From JAIQFV01 sp041494885 (GTDB lineage: Bacteria > Acidobacteriota > Terriglobia > JAIQFV01), in the NCBI GenBank assembly GCA_041494885.1, contig JBGQBO010000018.1, positions 36,501 through 100,500 on the forward strand: a stretch of DNA of 64,000 nt, given 5' to 3'. Position 1 is the first letter of the stretch, and each line of letters opens with the position of its first letter. The notes under the pieces were generated by a model. That model had not been told where the DNA came from. It saw nothing but the letters and a program-made list of their open reading frames with translations, and did not search any database. The position numbers and the translations under genes are program-made. Positions 35,331-42,630 of the stretch are shown here, piece by piece.

Positions 35331-36005
35331 CTATCTTGATTTGAGTGGGAGGTAGTATTGTGTGCCTTTGACGGGTTGCTGCAGGCGATGCAGCAGATCA
35401 TTGAGATCTTCGTTCCGTTCAATGAAGTCGATTTCAGCCGTGTTAATCACCAGCAGGTCAGTGGCATTGTAGTGAAAGAAGAAGTGGTCAAAGGCCCTGA
35501 CGACCTCGGTGAGATAGTCCAGGGAAATCTGCCCCTCGAAATCACTCTCACTCTTCTCAATCCGGCGCATGAGCTCTTCGGGGGTGGTTTGCAAATAAAT
35601 CACCAGGTCGGGCTTGGGAATTTGTTCGCTCAGCAGGGTAAAGTACTGTTCGTAGGTGCGCAGCTCTTCATCGTCGAGATTAATAAAAGCAAATATCTTG
35701 TCCCTTTCAAAAATAAAGTCGCTCAGAAGGGTTGCCGCGTATGAGGAGGAAGAGTCAAGGTCCTTGAGCAACTTGTATCGCTCGATCAGAAAAAACATCT
35801 GCGAAGCGAAAGCGGCCCCGGCCCGGTCGTTATAAAAATCTCTCAGAAAGGGATTGTTCTTGCAGTCCAGAATCCGGCGGGCATGCAGGCGTTCGGCCAG
35901 GATTTCCACTAGTCGGGATTTGCCCACATGGATGGGACCCTCAATCGCGATGTAGCGGGGATGAAGTGATGGGGGCTGTGAGCCAAAGAACGCGCTGGGC
36001 GGCAT
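35331..36005 (-). CDS. Deoxynucleoside kinase
   Basis: This 224-aa kinase is of the dCK/dGK/dAK family, phosphorylating deoxynucleosides for salvage. The P-loop reads EGPIHVGKS, where the usual GPIGVGKS has Gly replaced by His. FFLIERYKLL and DFIFERDKIFA (the ERS/DRS region) and the ELMRRIEKSESDFEG lid follow. The N-terminal 17 residues before YIAIEGPIHVG are extra. No Shine-Dalgarno precedes the ATG, and a promoter-like TATAAT ends only ten bases upstream, so the message may be nearly leaderless. In related genomes this gene commonly neighbours folK; here folK is 18 kb away. Confidence 0.9.
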   Translation of the reverse strand: MPPSAFFGSQPPSLHPRYIAIEGPIHVGKSRLVEILAERLHARRILDCKNNPFLRDFYNDRAGAAFASQMFFLIERYKLLKDLDSSSSYAATLLSDFIFERDKIFAFINLDDEELRTYEQYFTLLSEQIPKPDLVIYLQTTPEELMRRIEKSESDFEGQISLDYLTEVVRAFDHFFFHYNATDLLVINTAEIDFIERNEDLNDLLHRLQQPVKGTQYYLPLKSR

Positions 36006-36015
36006 ACGAGCGGGG

Positions 36016-36044
36016 ATTATAGGGAAGTCAAAATCTTAACGCAA
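36016..36044 (-). promoter_or_regulatory. Candidate sigma-70 promoter of the deoxynucleoside kinase gene
   Basis: On the minus strand TTGCGT (complement of 36039-36044), a 17-base spacer and a perfect TATAAT (complement of 36016-36021) lie directly before the ATG at 36005. Transcription would begin only a few bases before the start codon. Confidence 0.6.
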
Positions 36045-36151
36045 TGTCGATTTGGAGGCCTTCCCCCCGGGTGCCTCTTGGTCGGATAGGAAGAAGTCCT
36101 AACTTTCGACGGCTCAGCGGTTCGAGCGGTCATACCCGCACCGGATTGAAT

Positions 36152-36898
36152 TCAATGCGGGTGCAGGTGGCGAAGAATGTGGGGTCGGTCAAGCCCGTGA
36201 GCAAGCATCAGGGATTCATCATTCAGGATGCTGCTGGTCGGGCCCTCAGCGACCACTGCCCCTTGATCCAACACGATGACACGCGCGCAAATTTCGACGA
36301 CCAGCTCCAGGTCATGGGTGGCAATGATCTGCGTTACAGGCAGCTTTTTGAGTAGCTCTTTGAGCTCACGTCTCCCTCGAGGATCCAGGTCGCTGGACGG
36401 TTCATCGAGCGCCAGCAAGCACGCCTCGCAAGCTAGCAGTCCCGCCAGGCAAACGCGGCGTTTCTCCCCACGGCTCAAGTGATGTGGCAATCGTTCGTCA
36501 TAGCCACTAAGACCCACTTGCGCCAGGCTCCGTGCGACGCGGTCCGAGAGCTTTGCGCCCGACAAGCCCAGTTGTTGCGGCCCGAAGGCGACGTCTTCCC
36601 ACACGGACGGGCAGAAGAGCTGGTCATCCGGGTCTTGAAAGAGCAGCCCCACTTGCGCGCGTATCGCTGTCAAATGCGGTTCCGCGACCGATGTCCCGAA
36701 CACACGGACCGAGGGCAACGAAGCAGGATGTTCCGGGAGAATCCCGTTGAGATGTAACAGCAGGGTCGACTTGCCAGCCCCATTCGGGCCAATCAGTCCT
36801 ACCCGTTCGCCCTCCGCCATTGAGAAGGACACATCCTTCAGCGCAGGTGTGCCGTCAGCATAGTCATAGCTGAGGCCCTGAACCTCCAAGGCGTTCAT
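36152..36898 (-). CDS. cbiO: Cobalt/nickel ECF transporter ATPase CbiO
   Basis: This 248-aa ABC ATPase powers metal uptake through the energy-coupling-factor module. It shows Walker A GPNGAGKS, the Q-loop in LLFQDPDDQLFCPSVWEDVAF (the QDPDDQ string is diagnostic of ECF/CbiO ATPases), the signature HLSRGEKRR, Walker B CLLALDEPS and the switch His in IATHDLE. The ATG at 36898 overlaps the cbiQ stop as ATGA, indicating translational coupling. It is the last gene of the cbiMN-Q-O operon. Confidence 0.94.
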   Translation of the reverse strand: MNALEVQGLSYDYADGTPALKDVSFSMAEGERVGLIGPNGAGKSTLLLHLNGILPEHPASLPSVRVFGTSVAEPHLTAIRAQVGLLFQDPDDQLFCPSVWEDVAFGPQQLGLSGAKLSDRVARSLAQVGLSGYDERLPHHLSRGEKRRVCLAGLLACEACLLALDEPSSDLDPRGRRELKELLKKLPVTQIIATHDLELVVEICARVIVLDQGAVVAEGPTSSILNDESLMLAHGLDRPHILRHLHPH

Positions 36899-37542
36899 GT
36901 TTTCCATCCCCGGGCGCACATGGCTGCATAAACGCGCTCGGCGCGTTCAGAGGTGCGAACGAACAGGTGGGCGATGACAGTTGCAGATGAACGCCAGACG
37001 TTCAAGCGGCCGCGAGAAAAGGTGCGACTTTTCCTCGCGCGGAGCATGCGCCCGATCTCATCGGTGAGAAGGAAAAGATAGCGGTGCATGAGCGCAAGCG
37101 TCGTCACGAGCAGGGATGGAGCGCGGGCTCGCCAGAGCACGTGGAGGATGTCGGAAAAGCGCGTGGTGCTGGAGAGCAGAACCATGGAGAAAAGACAGAG
37201 AGTGCTTTTGACGAGCGTAAATACGAAGACTTGAAAACCGTTGGTTTGCAGAAGGGAGAGAAGGGCGACGCCGAGGGCAAACGGTTCCACCCATAAAAGC
37301 TTTCGAGTGAGTTGAAGCGCCGGGATTCGGGACAATGCGGCTGTCAGCAGGAGAGCCACACCCGCAACCGCAAACGCTGTCCAGCCATGCCGGGGTAGCA
37401 GCAGGCAAGCAAAGACAAACACCGTTGCCCCCACCAGCTTGACTGCGGCCGGAAGCCGATGAATCGGGCTACGCTGGTGCTGGTAGGTATTAAGAAGAGG
37501 ATGATGCAAGTGGGGAACTACCTCCCGGTTTCGTATTTGCAC
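36895..37542 (-). CDS. cbiQ: Cobalt/nickel ECF transporter transmembrane protein CbiQ
   Basis: This 215-aa T-component has about five TM helices. The coupling-helix motif is visible near the C-terminus as MCARGW, with a preceding RARKSRTF segment that corresponds to the first Ala-Arg-Gly-like box. It docks CbiO to CbiM. The start is ambiguous: GTG 37542 overlaps cbiM by 53 bp, while a TTG at 37509 (HHPLLNTYQ) has GGGAGG upstream. Order and overlaps place it in one operon with its neighbours. Confidence 0.9.
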   Translation of the reverse strand: MQIRNREVVPHLHHPLLNTYQHQRSPIHRLPAAVKLVGATVFVFACLLLPRHGWTAFAVAGVALLLTAALSRIPALQLTRKLLWVEPFALGVALLSLLQTNGFQVFVFTLVKSTLCLFSMVLLSSTTRFSDILHVLWRARAPSLLVTTLALMHRYLFLLTDEIGRMLRARKSRTFSRGRLNVWRSSATVIAHLFVRTSERAERVYAAMCARGWKT

Positions 37543-38485
37543 CAGGGTCCCGTTGCGGCGTCAGGAGGCGCGCCAGGACATAGGCCAGGACAAACGCCAT
37601 CACTGTGCCCAAACAGCCGGCGATGACGATCGAGAGCTCGGCGGAACGAATTCCAGGGACCGTGTAATCAGAGAGGAGAGATGAGAGCCCTGATGCTCTG
37701 GCCGCCCTCTGCTCAAAACCCAAGTTGGCAGCAACTTTTCTCAGGCCATCGGGCCAATGGCTGGCAAAGGGGGCGACGAACACCACCAGCCCGAGGGAGA
37801 CAAGCAGGCCGTAGGCGATCAGTTCCCTATACCGCGCCTGAAGACTTGATTGTGAGCGCTCAAGGAGCAGCTCAGGTCTCATTCGAGTGACTGCGGCGAC
37901 CACGAGGGTGGTGATTAACGCCTCCCCGACAGCAATCAGCATGTGAGTGCCGGCCATGGCAGGAAACGCGACTCCCCAGGCAACGGTGCCAGACCATGCG
38001 AGTTGACCCGCACAGGCAATCGAAGCAGCAACCGTAGAGCACCAGGAAGCAAAGGCGGTTGCACATAGACGGCTCCTTAAACCGGCTCCGCCAATCCGGT
38101 CCACGAGCCGGTACACGCCATAACCCACCACGGGAGCAACCAGAGCCATATTGAACATGTTCGCGCCCAATGCGGTGACGCCGCCGTCCGCAAACATGAA
38201 GCATTGAAGGATCAGGACAGCGCTCATCACCAGGATGGCAGCGCTGGGGCCGAGCAACACCGCGGTGAGAACCGCTCCGATCAAATGTCCGGAGGTTCCA
38301 CCGGCAACGGGAAAGTTCAGCATCTGCGCCGCAAACACGAAGGCCGCTGACAAGCCCAACAGCGGGACGCGACGAGGCGGGAGAGTGCGTCGAACGCTTG
38401 ACAGGGCGAACCCCAGCCCCACTGCCGCAATCGCGCCGGTGGCTACCGCTGTCTTGACGTCAATGAATCCATCCGGTATATGCAC
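37490..38485 (-). CDS. cbiM: Fused cobalt/nickel transport protein CbiM-CbiN (NikMN type)
   Basis: This 331-aa substrate-binding S-component begins with GTG and the invariant N-terminus MHIPDGF, whose free amino group and His2 bind the metal. The CbiM part has about seven TM helices with FPVAGGTSGHLIGA and AMAGTHMLIAVGEALI. From about residue 225 there is a CbiN/NikN-like tail in which the PDGLRKVAANLGFEQ loop and the SLLSDYTVPG segment lie between two helices. Fusion of M and N is the usual arrangement for nickel-type systems but also occurs for cobalt, so the metal is not settled. AAGGGA lies before the start. Confidence 0.92.
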   Translation of the reverse strand: MHIPDGFIDVKTAVATGAIAAVGLGFALSSVRRTLPPRRVPLLGLSAAFVFAAQMLNFPVAGGTSGHLIGAVLTAVLLGPSAAILVMSAVLILQCFMFADGGVTALGANMFNMALVAPVVGYGVYRLVDRIGGAGLRSRLCATAFASWCSTVAASIACAGQLAWSGTVAWGVAFPAMAGTHMLIAVGEALITTLVVAAVTRMRPELLLERSQSSLQARYRELIAYGLLVSLGLVVFVAPFASHWPDGLRKVAANLGFEQRAARASGLSSLLSDYTVPGIRSAELSIVIAGCLGTVMAFVLAYVLARLLTPQRDPGANTKPGGSSPLASSSS

Positions 38486-38535
38486 TTACAGCGTCCCTTG
38501 AATTGCTGTGCAGCATCAATCCTGGAGACTCAACG

Positions 38536-38624
38536 GGCAGGACTCGTGCGCAAGGCACAATACCAAATCTGGTCTTAAATCTCCATAGAAGAGCCCAGGG
38601 TGGAAACTTACCATTATCCGTTTT
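38536..38624 (-). promoter_or_regulatory. Possible degenerate cobalamin-riboswitch-like leader of cbiM
   Basis: The 225-bp gap between kdpE and cbiM is the 5' leader of the metal transporter. On the minus strand it contains AAAACGGATAATGGTAAG, resembling the AAxGGGAA...GGTGAAA block of cobalamin riboswitches. About 50 bases later comes GCGCACGAGTCCTGCC, which shares the CCTGCC end and about 11 of 16 positions of the B12 box. The CCGCCACTG block was not found, so this is a weak call. A riboswitch here would argue for cobalt as the substrate. Confidence 0.22.
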
Positions 38625-38710
38625 GGGTGGGAGGGGGTGAGTGCTGTCAGTGGTTCCGGTCGCAGGCGGCCAAAAGTCAGGTGGGAGACGCGGTGTGCAA
38701 CAGCGGGGGC

Positions 38711-39484
38711 TCAATCCCCGGGGATCAGGCGATAGCCCACCCAAGGTTCAGTCAGTATATACCGGGGCTGTTGTGGAGAGGGTTCAATCTTGCGTCGCAA
38801 CTGGTTGATAAACACACGGAGGTATTCCGTTTGATCCGAGGATTCCCATCCCCAAACCGCTTGAAGGAGTGAGCGATGAGTGACCACCTTTCCCGCATTG
38901 CTCAACAAGTATTTGAGCACTTCAAACTCTTTGGGGGTCAGCTTGACCTCCTTCCCCGCCACGGTGACGCGCCGCTCATCCGTCTTCAGAGTGATGTCCC
39001 CGACGGTCCAGGTGTTGTTTTCAGCGGTCGCGGGGGGAACTCGGCGCAGGACGGCCCGCAAGCGTGCTAGAAGTTCTTCCATGCTAAAGGGCTTGGTCAC
39101 GTAATCATCTGCTCCCAAGTCAAGGGCCGCGACCTTATCCTTTTCTGAGCCGCGAGCGGAGAGGACGATCACCGGAACCGCGGAGAATTCGCGCAAGCGG
39201 CGGCATACCTCCAGTCCCGACATTCCCGGCATCATCAGGTCGAGAATGATAACGTCCGGCAGTTCCTTGCGGATCTCCTCCAGGGCTTCTTCCCCCGAAG
39301 CCACCGTTCTGACCTCAAACCCGCGCACCGGCAAGCTCGTTCGCATGACCCGCAGAATCTGCGGCTCATCGTCGACGACAAGAAGGATCGGTTTTCTGGG
39401 AAGAGATGGATGCGGCATCGCCATTCCGTTGGATTTCAGCATTCGGGTGAGCTCCTGACATTCATTTGGCGTGAGTGGATCCAC
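38711..39484 (-). CDS. kdpE: KdpE-like response regulator (OmpR family)
   Basis: The 257-aa protein has a receiver domain (about 32-145) with acidic pair VVDDEP, phospho-acceptor Asp in VIILDLMMPGMSG, Ser/Thr in VLSARG and Lys in YVTKPFS. A winged-helix DNA-binding domain (about 160-257) follows, with EVKLTPKEFEVLKYLL, the KVVTHRSLLQAVWG recognition region and TEPWVGYRL, which is typical of KdpE. It activates kdp transcription on K+ limitation after phosphotransfer from KdpD. The first about 30 residues are longer than usual; starts at later Met codons are possible. It follows kdpD-C by 52 bp and is the last gene of the Kdp locus. Confidence 0.92.
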   Translation of the reverse strand: MDPLTPNECQELTRMLKSNGMAMPHPSLPRKPILLVVDDEPQILRVMRTSLPVRGFEVRTVASGEEALEEIRKELPDVIILDLMMPGMSGLEVCRRLREFSAVPVIVLSARGSEKDKVAALDLGADDYVTKPFSMEELLARLRAVLRRVPPATAENNTWTVGDITLKTDERRVTVAGKEVKLTPKEFEVLKYLLSNAGKVVTHRSLLQAVWGWESSDQTEYLRVFINQLRRKIEPSPQQPRYILTEPWVGYRLIPGD

Positions 39485-39536
39485 AGGCTGTGCCTGCGCA
39501 AAAGCATCACCTCTAGGGTTTCTCCGGAGGCTGACT

Positions 39537-41093
39537 TCAGGGTTCCTCGCCTGCGGCCACCGTCTCAGGGCTCTCCCTGCATTCGACTGGGATTTTCAGG
39601 GTAAACGTTGCGCCGCCTTCAACGTTGTTCTCACAGCCGATGGTTCCTCCATGGGCCTCCGCGATTCCCCGGGCAATCGCCAGTCCCATGCCAGTCCCTT
39701 CGCTGCGTCGCTTTGAAGAATGTTGTCCCCGGTAGAATTTGTCAAAGATACGTTCCATTTCCTCGTTCGCAATCCCTGGACCCTGATCCTTGACAGTGAA
39801 GATCAAATGTCCATTTTCAATGCGGGACTGTAAAAAGATTCTCAAGCCCGGCAGGGAATACTGACCGGCATTTTCGACCAGGTTGGAGAGTGCCTGGGCG
39901 ATGAGCCGGGAGTCCATTTCCACAAGAGGCAGGTTCTCCTTGAAATCAATATCGACCGGATGGTCCTGGGTAACGGAGGAGCATCGGCTGAGCACATGCG
40001 TGATCACTTCCGAGACGGCCCCCCAATGCTTCAGGGGGCGCAGCTCACCCGCTTCAATCCGGGCCATCTCCAACAGGTTGTCGACCAGGCGGGACAACCG
40101 TCCGACCTCCTCGCTGATGATGAGATGAAACTCCTGCAATGTGGCTTTATCCCATTCCACCTCGTTTTGAAGAAGATTATCAATCGACGCGCGGATCGAG
40201 GTCAGCGGCGTTCGCAAGTCATGTGAAACTGACGCCAGCAACGCGGATTTCAATTCGTTGCTCTGTCGAAGCACTTCGGTCCGGCTGAGTTCCTTGAGGA
40301 AACGGGCTCGCTCGAGGGCGAGCGCCACCAGGCCTGCCATGGCATCCAGCGTCTCCCGTTCAACCGGTTGTGAAATCATCACAAGAACCCCGATGGATTT
40401 CACACCCACCCGCAGAGGCATGCAGGCAACGGTTTCGCCGGCCCCCGCCCCCGTCTTTCCGTAAGGCGTGTCAATCGGGTGGGGCATCAGTTTCGTTTCC
40501 CCGGATTCGAACACCTCATCCAACACCCGCTCCGGCGGGGAAAGGGAGCTGAGGTCCGACGCATCGGCGGCGGTCGCGACTCGTTGCCAGTCACCCTCTT
40601 CGTCCCGGATAAAAACCGAGCAATGAGCGGCGCCAAAAATCTCAACCACCTGTCGGGCGATCGACGAAACCGCGGTTTCCGTTTCCGTACTCATGATGAT
40701 GGCTCGACCCAGTTGAAACAGTTTCCACATCTCTTGCCGCCGGTTCTCAGCATCCTGCGTCCGGGACCGAGCAGTCGAGGAAAGATGACTCGCAATGATC
40801 GCCGTGACCAGAAAGGCGGTCAAGGCAATCCAATTTTGCGGGTCTTGAATGGTGAGCGTTCCGACGGGGGGGAGAAAAAAGTAGTTGAAGCACAACATGC
40901 CCGCAATGGAGGCCAGGATGGCGGGGCCGAGTCCCGAGGTGGAAGCGGAGAGGAGTACGACCAAAAGAAAACTGAGCGCCACGGTGGTGTTGTTGACTCT
41001 CGGGACGAGGAGCTTGTACAGAGCAACAACGGCGGCCACGCCAGCTGCTGAAGCGGCGTAGTTAATCCAGTTGTGGCGAGTAGTCACCTTCAC
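39537..41093 (-). CDS. kdpD: KdpD C-terminal half: DUF4118-GAF-histidine kinase
   Basis: This 518-aa protein corresponds to the C-terminal half of E. coli KdpD. It has four TM helices (DUF4118, about 10-105), a GAF-like domain (about 130-265) and a HisKA helix with the intact phospho-acceptor box SVSHDLRTPLTSIRASIDNL. The HATPase domain follows with N-box NLVENAGQYS, DQGPGI and GTGMGLAIARGI. The N-terminal KdpD sensor/USP part is encoded by a separate gene 370 bp upstream. It therefore probably works as a two-chain KdpD that phosphorylates KdpE. Confidence 0.93.
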   Translation of the reverse strand: MKVTTRHNWINYAASAAGVAAVVALYKLLVPRVNNTTVALSFLLVVLLSASTSGLGPAILASIAGMLCFNYFFLPPVGTLTIQDPQNWIALTAFLVTAIIASHLSSTARSRTQDAENRRQEMWKLFQLGRAIIMSTETETAVSSIARQVVEIFGAAHCSVFIRDEEGDWQRVATAADASDLSSLSPPERVLDEVFESGETKLMPHPIDTPYGKTGAGAGETVACMPLRVGVKSIGVLVMISQPVERETLDAMAGLVALALERARFLKELSRTEVLRQSNELKSALLASVSHDLRTPLTSIRASIDNLLQNEVEWDKATLQEFHLIISEEVGRLSRLVDNLLEMARIEAGELRPLKHWGAVSEVITHVLSRCSSVTQDHPVDIDFKENLPLVEMDSRLIAQALSNLVENAGQYSLPGLRIFLQSRIENGHLIFTVKDQGPGIANEEMERIFDKFYRGQHSSKRRSEGTGMGLAIARGIAEAHGGTIGCENNVEGGATFTLKIPVECRESPETVAAGEEP

Positions 41094-41144
41094 GAAGAGT
41101 GATTATATACCGGATTGGAAAAATCCTGTCATCCGGTCTCTGCC

Positions 41145-41366
41145 TCATTTTGCGCGTCGCGCCTGGTGCCATCGCCGAGCGGCCACCAGCGACCAGACGG
41201 ACTCCACCAGCCCAAACGGCCAGGCCCCCTGGAGGAACCCGTACGCCGACCCGAGGGCGCACGCCACAGCGAAGGCCAGAATGAACCAGGGGCTGCGGCT
41301 CTCCAATGCATAGCACACTAACATCGCCGTGACCGCGAACAGGCCAAAAGTGGAGAGCAGAGTCAT
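41145..41366 (-). CDS. Small membrane protein between the two KdpD halves
   Basis: This 73-aa protein has two hydrophobic helices (MTLLSTFGLFAVTAMLVC and WFILAFAVACALGSAYGFL) followed by WPFGLVESVWSLVAARRW. The ATG at 41366 is supported by AAGGAG/GAGG upstream; the longer frame from 41414 adds 16 basic residues. I recall small proteins with this WPFG..E..W ending beside kdp genes of other soil bacteria, but without a name. Its place between the KdpD pieces, in the same orientation, suggests it belongs to the same operon and perhaps the same complex. Confidence 0.65.
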   Translation of the reverse strand: MTLLSTFGLFAVTAMLVCYALESRSPWFILAFAVACALGSAYGFLQGAWPFGLVESVWSLVAARRWHQARRAK

Positions 41367-41466
41367 GCCCGCCTCGTCTCCTTTCCGAGCGAGCCGCAAA
41401 GAGGGAAGCCGCAAGTTGTGAGAACAAAATGACCCGCTGTTTTATCCATGCTGGAGGGAAGACCCG

Positions 41467-42630
41467 CTACCTGCTGCGAACGTCTCCCGGGGGAATGACC
41501 TGGACAGCGGCATCTTTGACGGCGGCAAGGAACCGATTGATGATGGATCCCCGGAGCAGGATTTCCCATCTTGAGCGTGCCGACTGGCCGAAGATGACAT
41601 GAGTGATTCCCTCGCGTTTGGCAAATTCGATCAGAGCGTCGGCCACTTTGCCGGACTTGAGATTCACGACCGTGGCTCCCAGTTCCTCCGCCAGTCCTGT
41701 GTTCTGCTGCAACTGAGCGGCATCTTCGGGTTTCAATGGAGTTCCCGAGGCACCGGCGGTATCCACATGAACAGCAAACCACACGGCACCCAGACGGCCC
41801 GCAATGCGCGCGCCCGTTCGCAGCAATTTGAGCGCCGTCGAACTCGATGACATGGAGACCATAACTTTTTCGGGAATCTGAGCGGGTTCGAGCCCCTCCC
41901 GTGCCCGGTACTGTGCGGCCTTGGCTCCGACCTCCTCGGCCACCGCCCGGAGCGCCAGCTCACGCAGGGTGGAAAGATTTCCTTTTCGAAAAAAATTGGT
42001 GAGCGCTTGTTCAATTTTCTCAGGCTTATAGATCTTTCCCTGCCGCAGGCGATTGCGCAGTTCTTCGACGGTGACGTCCACATTGACCACTTCATCGGCG
42101 CGTTTGAGAAAACTGTCCGGGACCGTTTCCCGGACGCGCACCCCTGAAGACCGGGCAATGACATCATTGAGCGTTTCGATGTGCTGAATGTTGACGGCCG
42201 TCATGACATGGATGCCCGCCTCAAGAAGATCCAGCACGTCCTCAAAGCGCTTGCGGTTGCGGGATCCCGGCATATTGCTGTGCGCCAGTTCATCCACGAG
42301 GCAAATCTGCGGCTTGCGAGCAACGATGGCCTCCACATCCATCTCTTCGAGCACAACGCCGCGATACTCAATCTTCTTTCGAGGGATGATCTCCAGATCC
42401 GCAACCTTGGCCTCGGTCTCGGCCCGTCCGTAAGTTTCGACGAATCCGATGACCGTGTCATACCCCTGTTTGCGCAGGATGTGGCCGTCCTGAAGCATTT
42501 CGTAGGTCTTACCCACCCCGGGCGCCGCCCCGATGTAGATTCGCAGGCGGGCCCGCTCCGACTCGCCGAGCTTGGCGAGCAGGGATTCGGGGCTCGGCCG
42601 AGAAGGGGCCTCAGGAGTTCTTGCGCTCAT
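41467..42630 (-). CDS. kdpD: KdpD N-terminal half: KdpD sensor and universal-stress-protein domains
   Basis: This 387-aa cytosolic protein matches the N-terminal 380 residues of KdpD. The KdpD P-loop domain has Walker A IGAAPGVGKTYEML and the strings CLVDELAHSNMPGSRN and HVMTAVNIQHIETLNDV. A USP domain (about 250-387) follows with a VMVSMSSSSTALKLLR start and HVIFGQSARSRWEILLRGS. It carries no TM or kinase region; the frame ends after the USP. The start overlaps the stop of the upstream sensor-kinase gene as ATGA. In whole KdpD this region binds ATP and c-di-AMP and tunes kinase output; here it would act in trans. Confidence 0.93.
   Translation of the reverse strand: MSARTPEAPSRPSPESLLAKLGESERARLRIYIGAAPGVGKTYEMLQDGHILRKQGYDTVIGFVETYGRAETEAKVADLEIIPRKKIEYRGVVLEEMDVEAIVARKPQICLVDELAHSNMPGSRNRKRFEDVLDLLEAGIHVMTAVNIQHIETLNDVIARSSGVRVRETVPDSFLKRADEVVNVDVTVEELRNRLRQGKIYKPEKIEQALTNFFRKGNLSTLRELALRAVAEEVGAKAAQYRAREGLEPAQIPEKVMVSMSSSSTALKLLRTGARIAGRLGAVWFAVHVDTAGASGTPLKPEDAAQLQQNTGLAEELGATVVNLKSGKVADALIEFAKREGITHVIFGQSARSRWEILLRGSIINRFLAAVKDAAVQVIPPGDVRSR

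Noticed and set aside
38641..38700. B12-box-like AGTCAGG string on the plus strand next to kdpE
   Set aside because: It points away from cbiM toward the 3' end of kdpE on the opposite strand and lacks other riboswitch elements.
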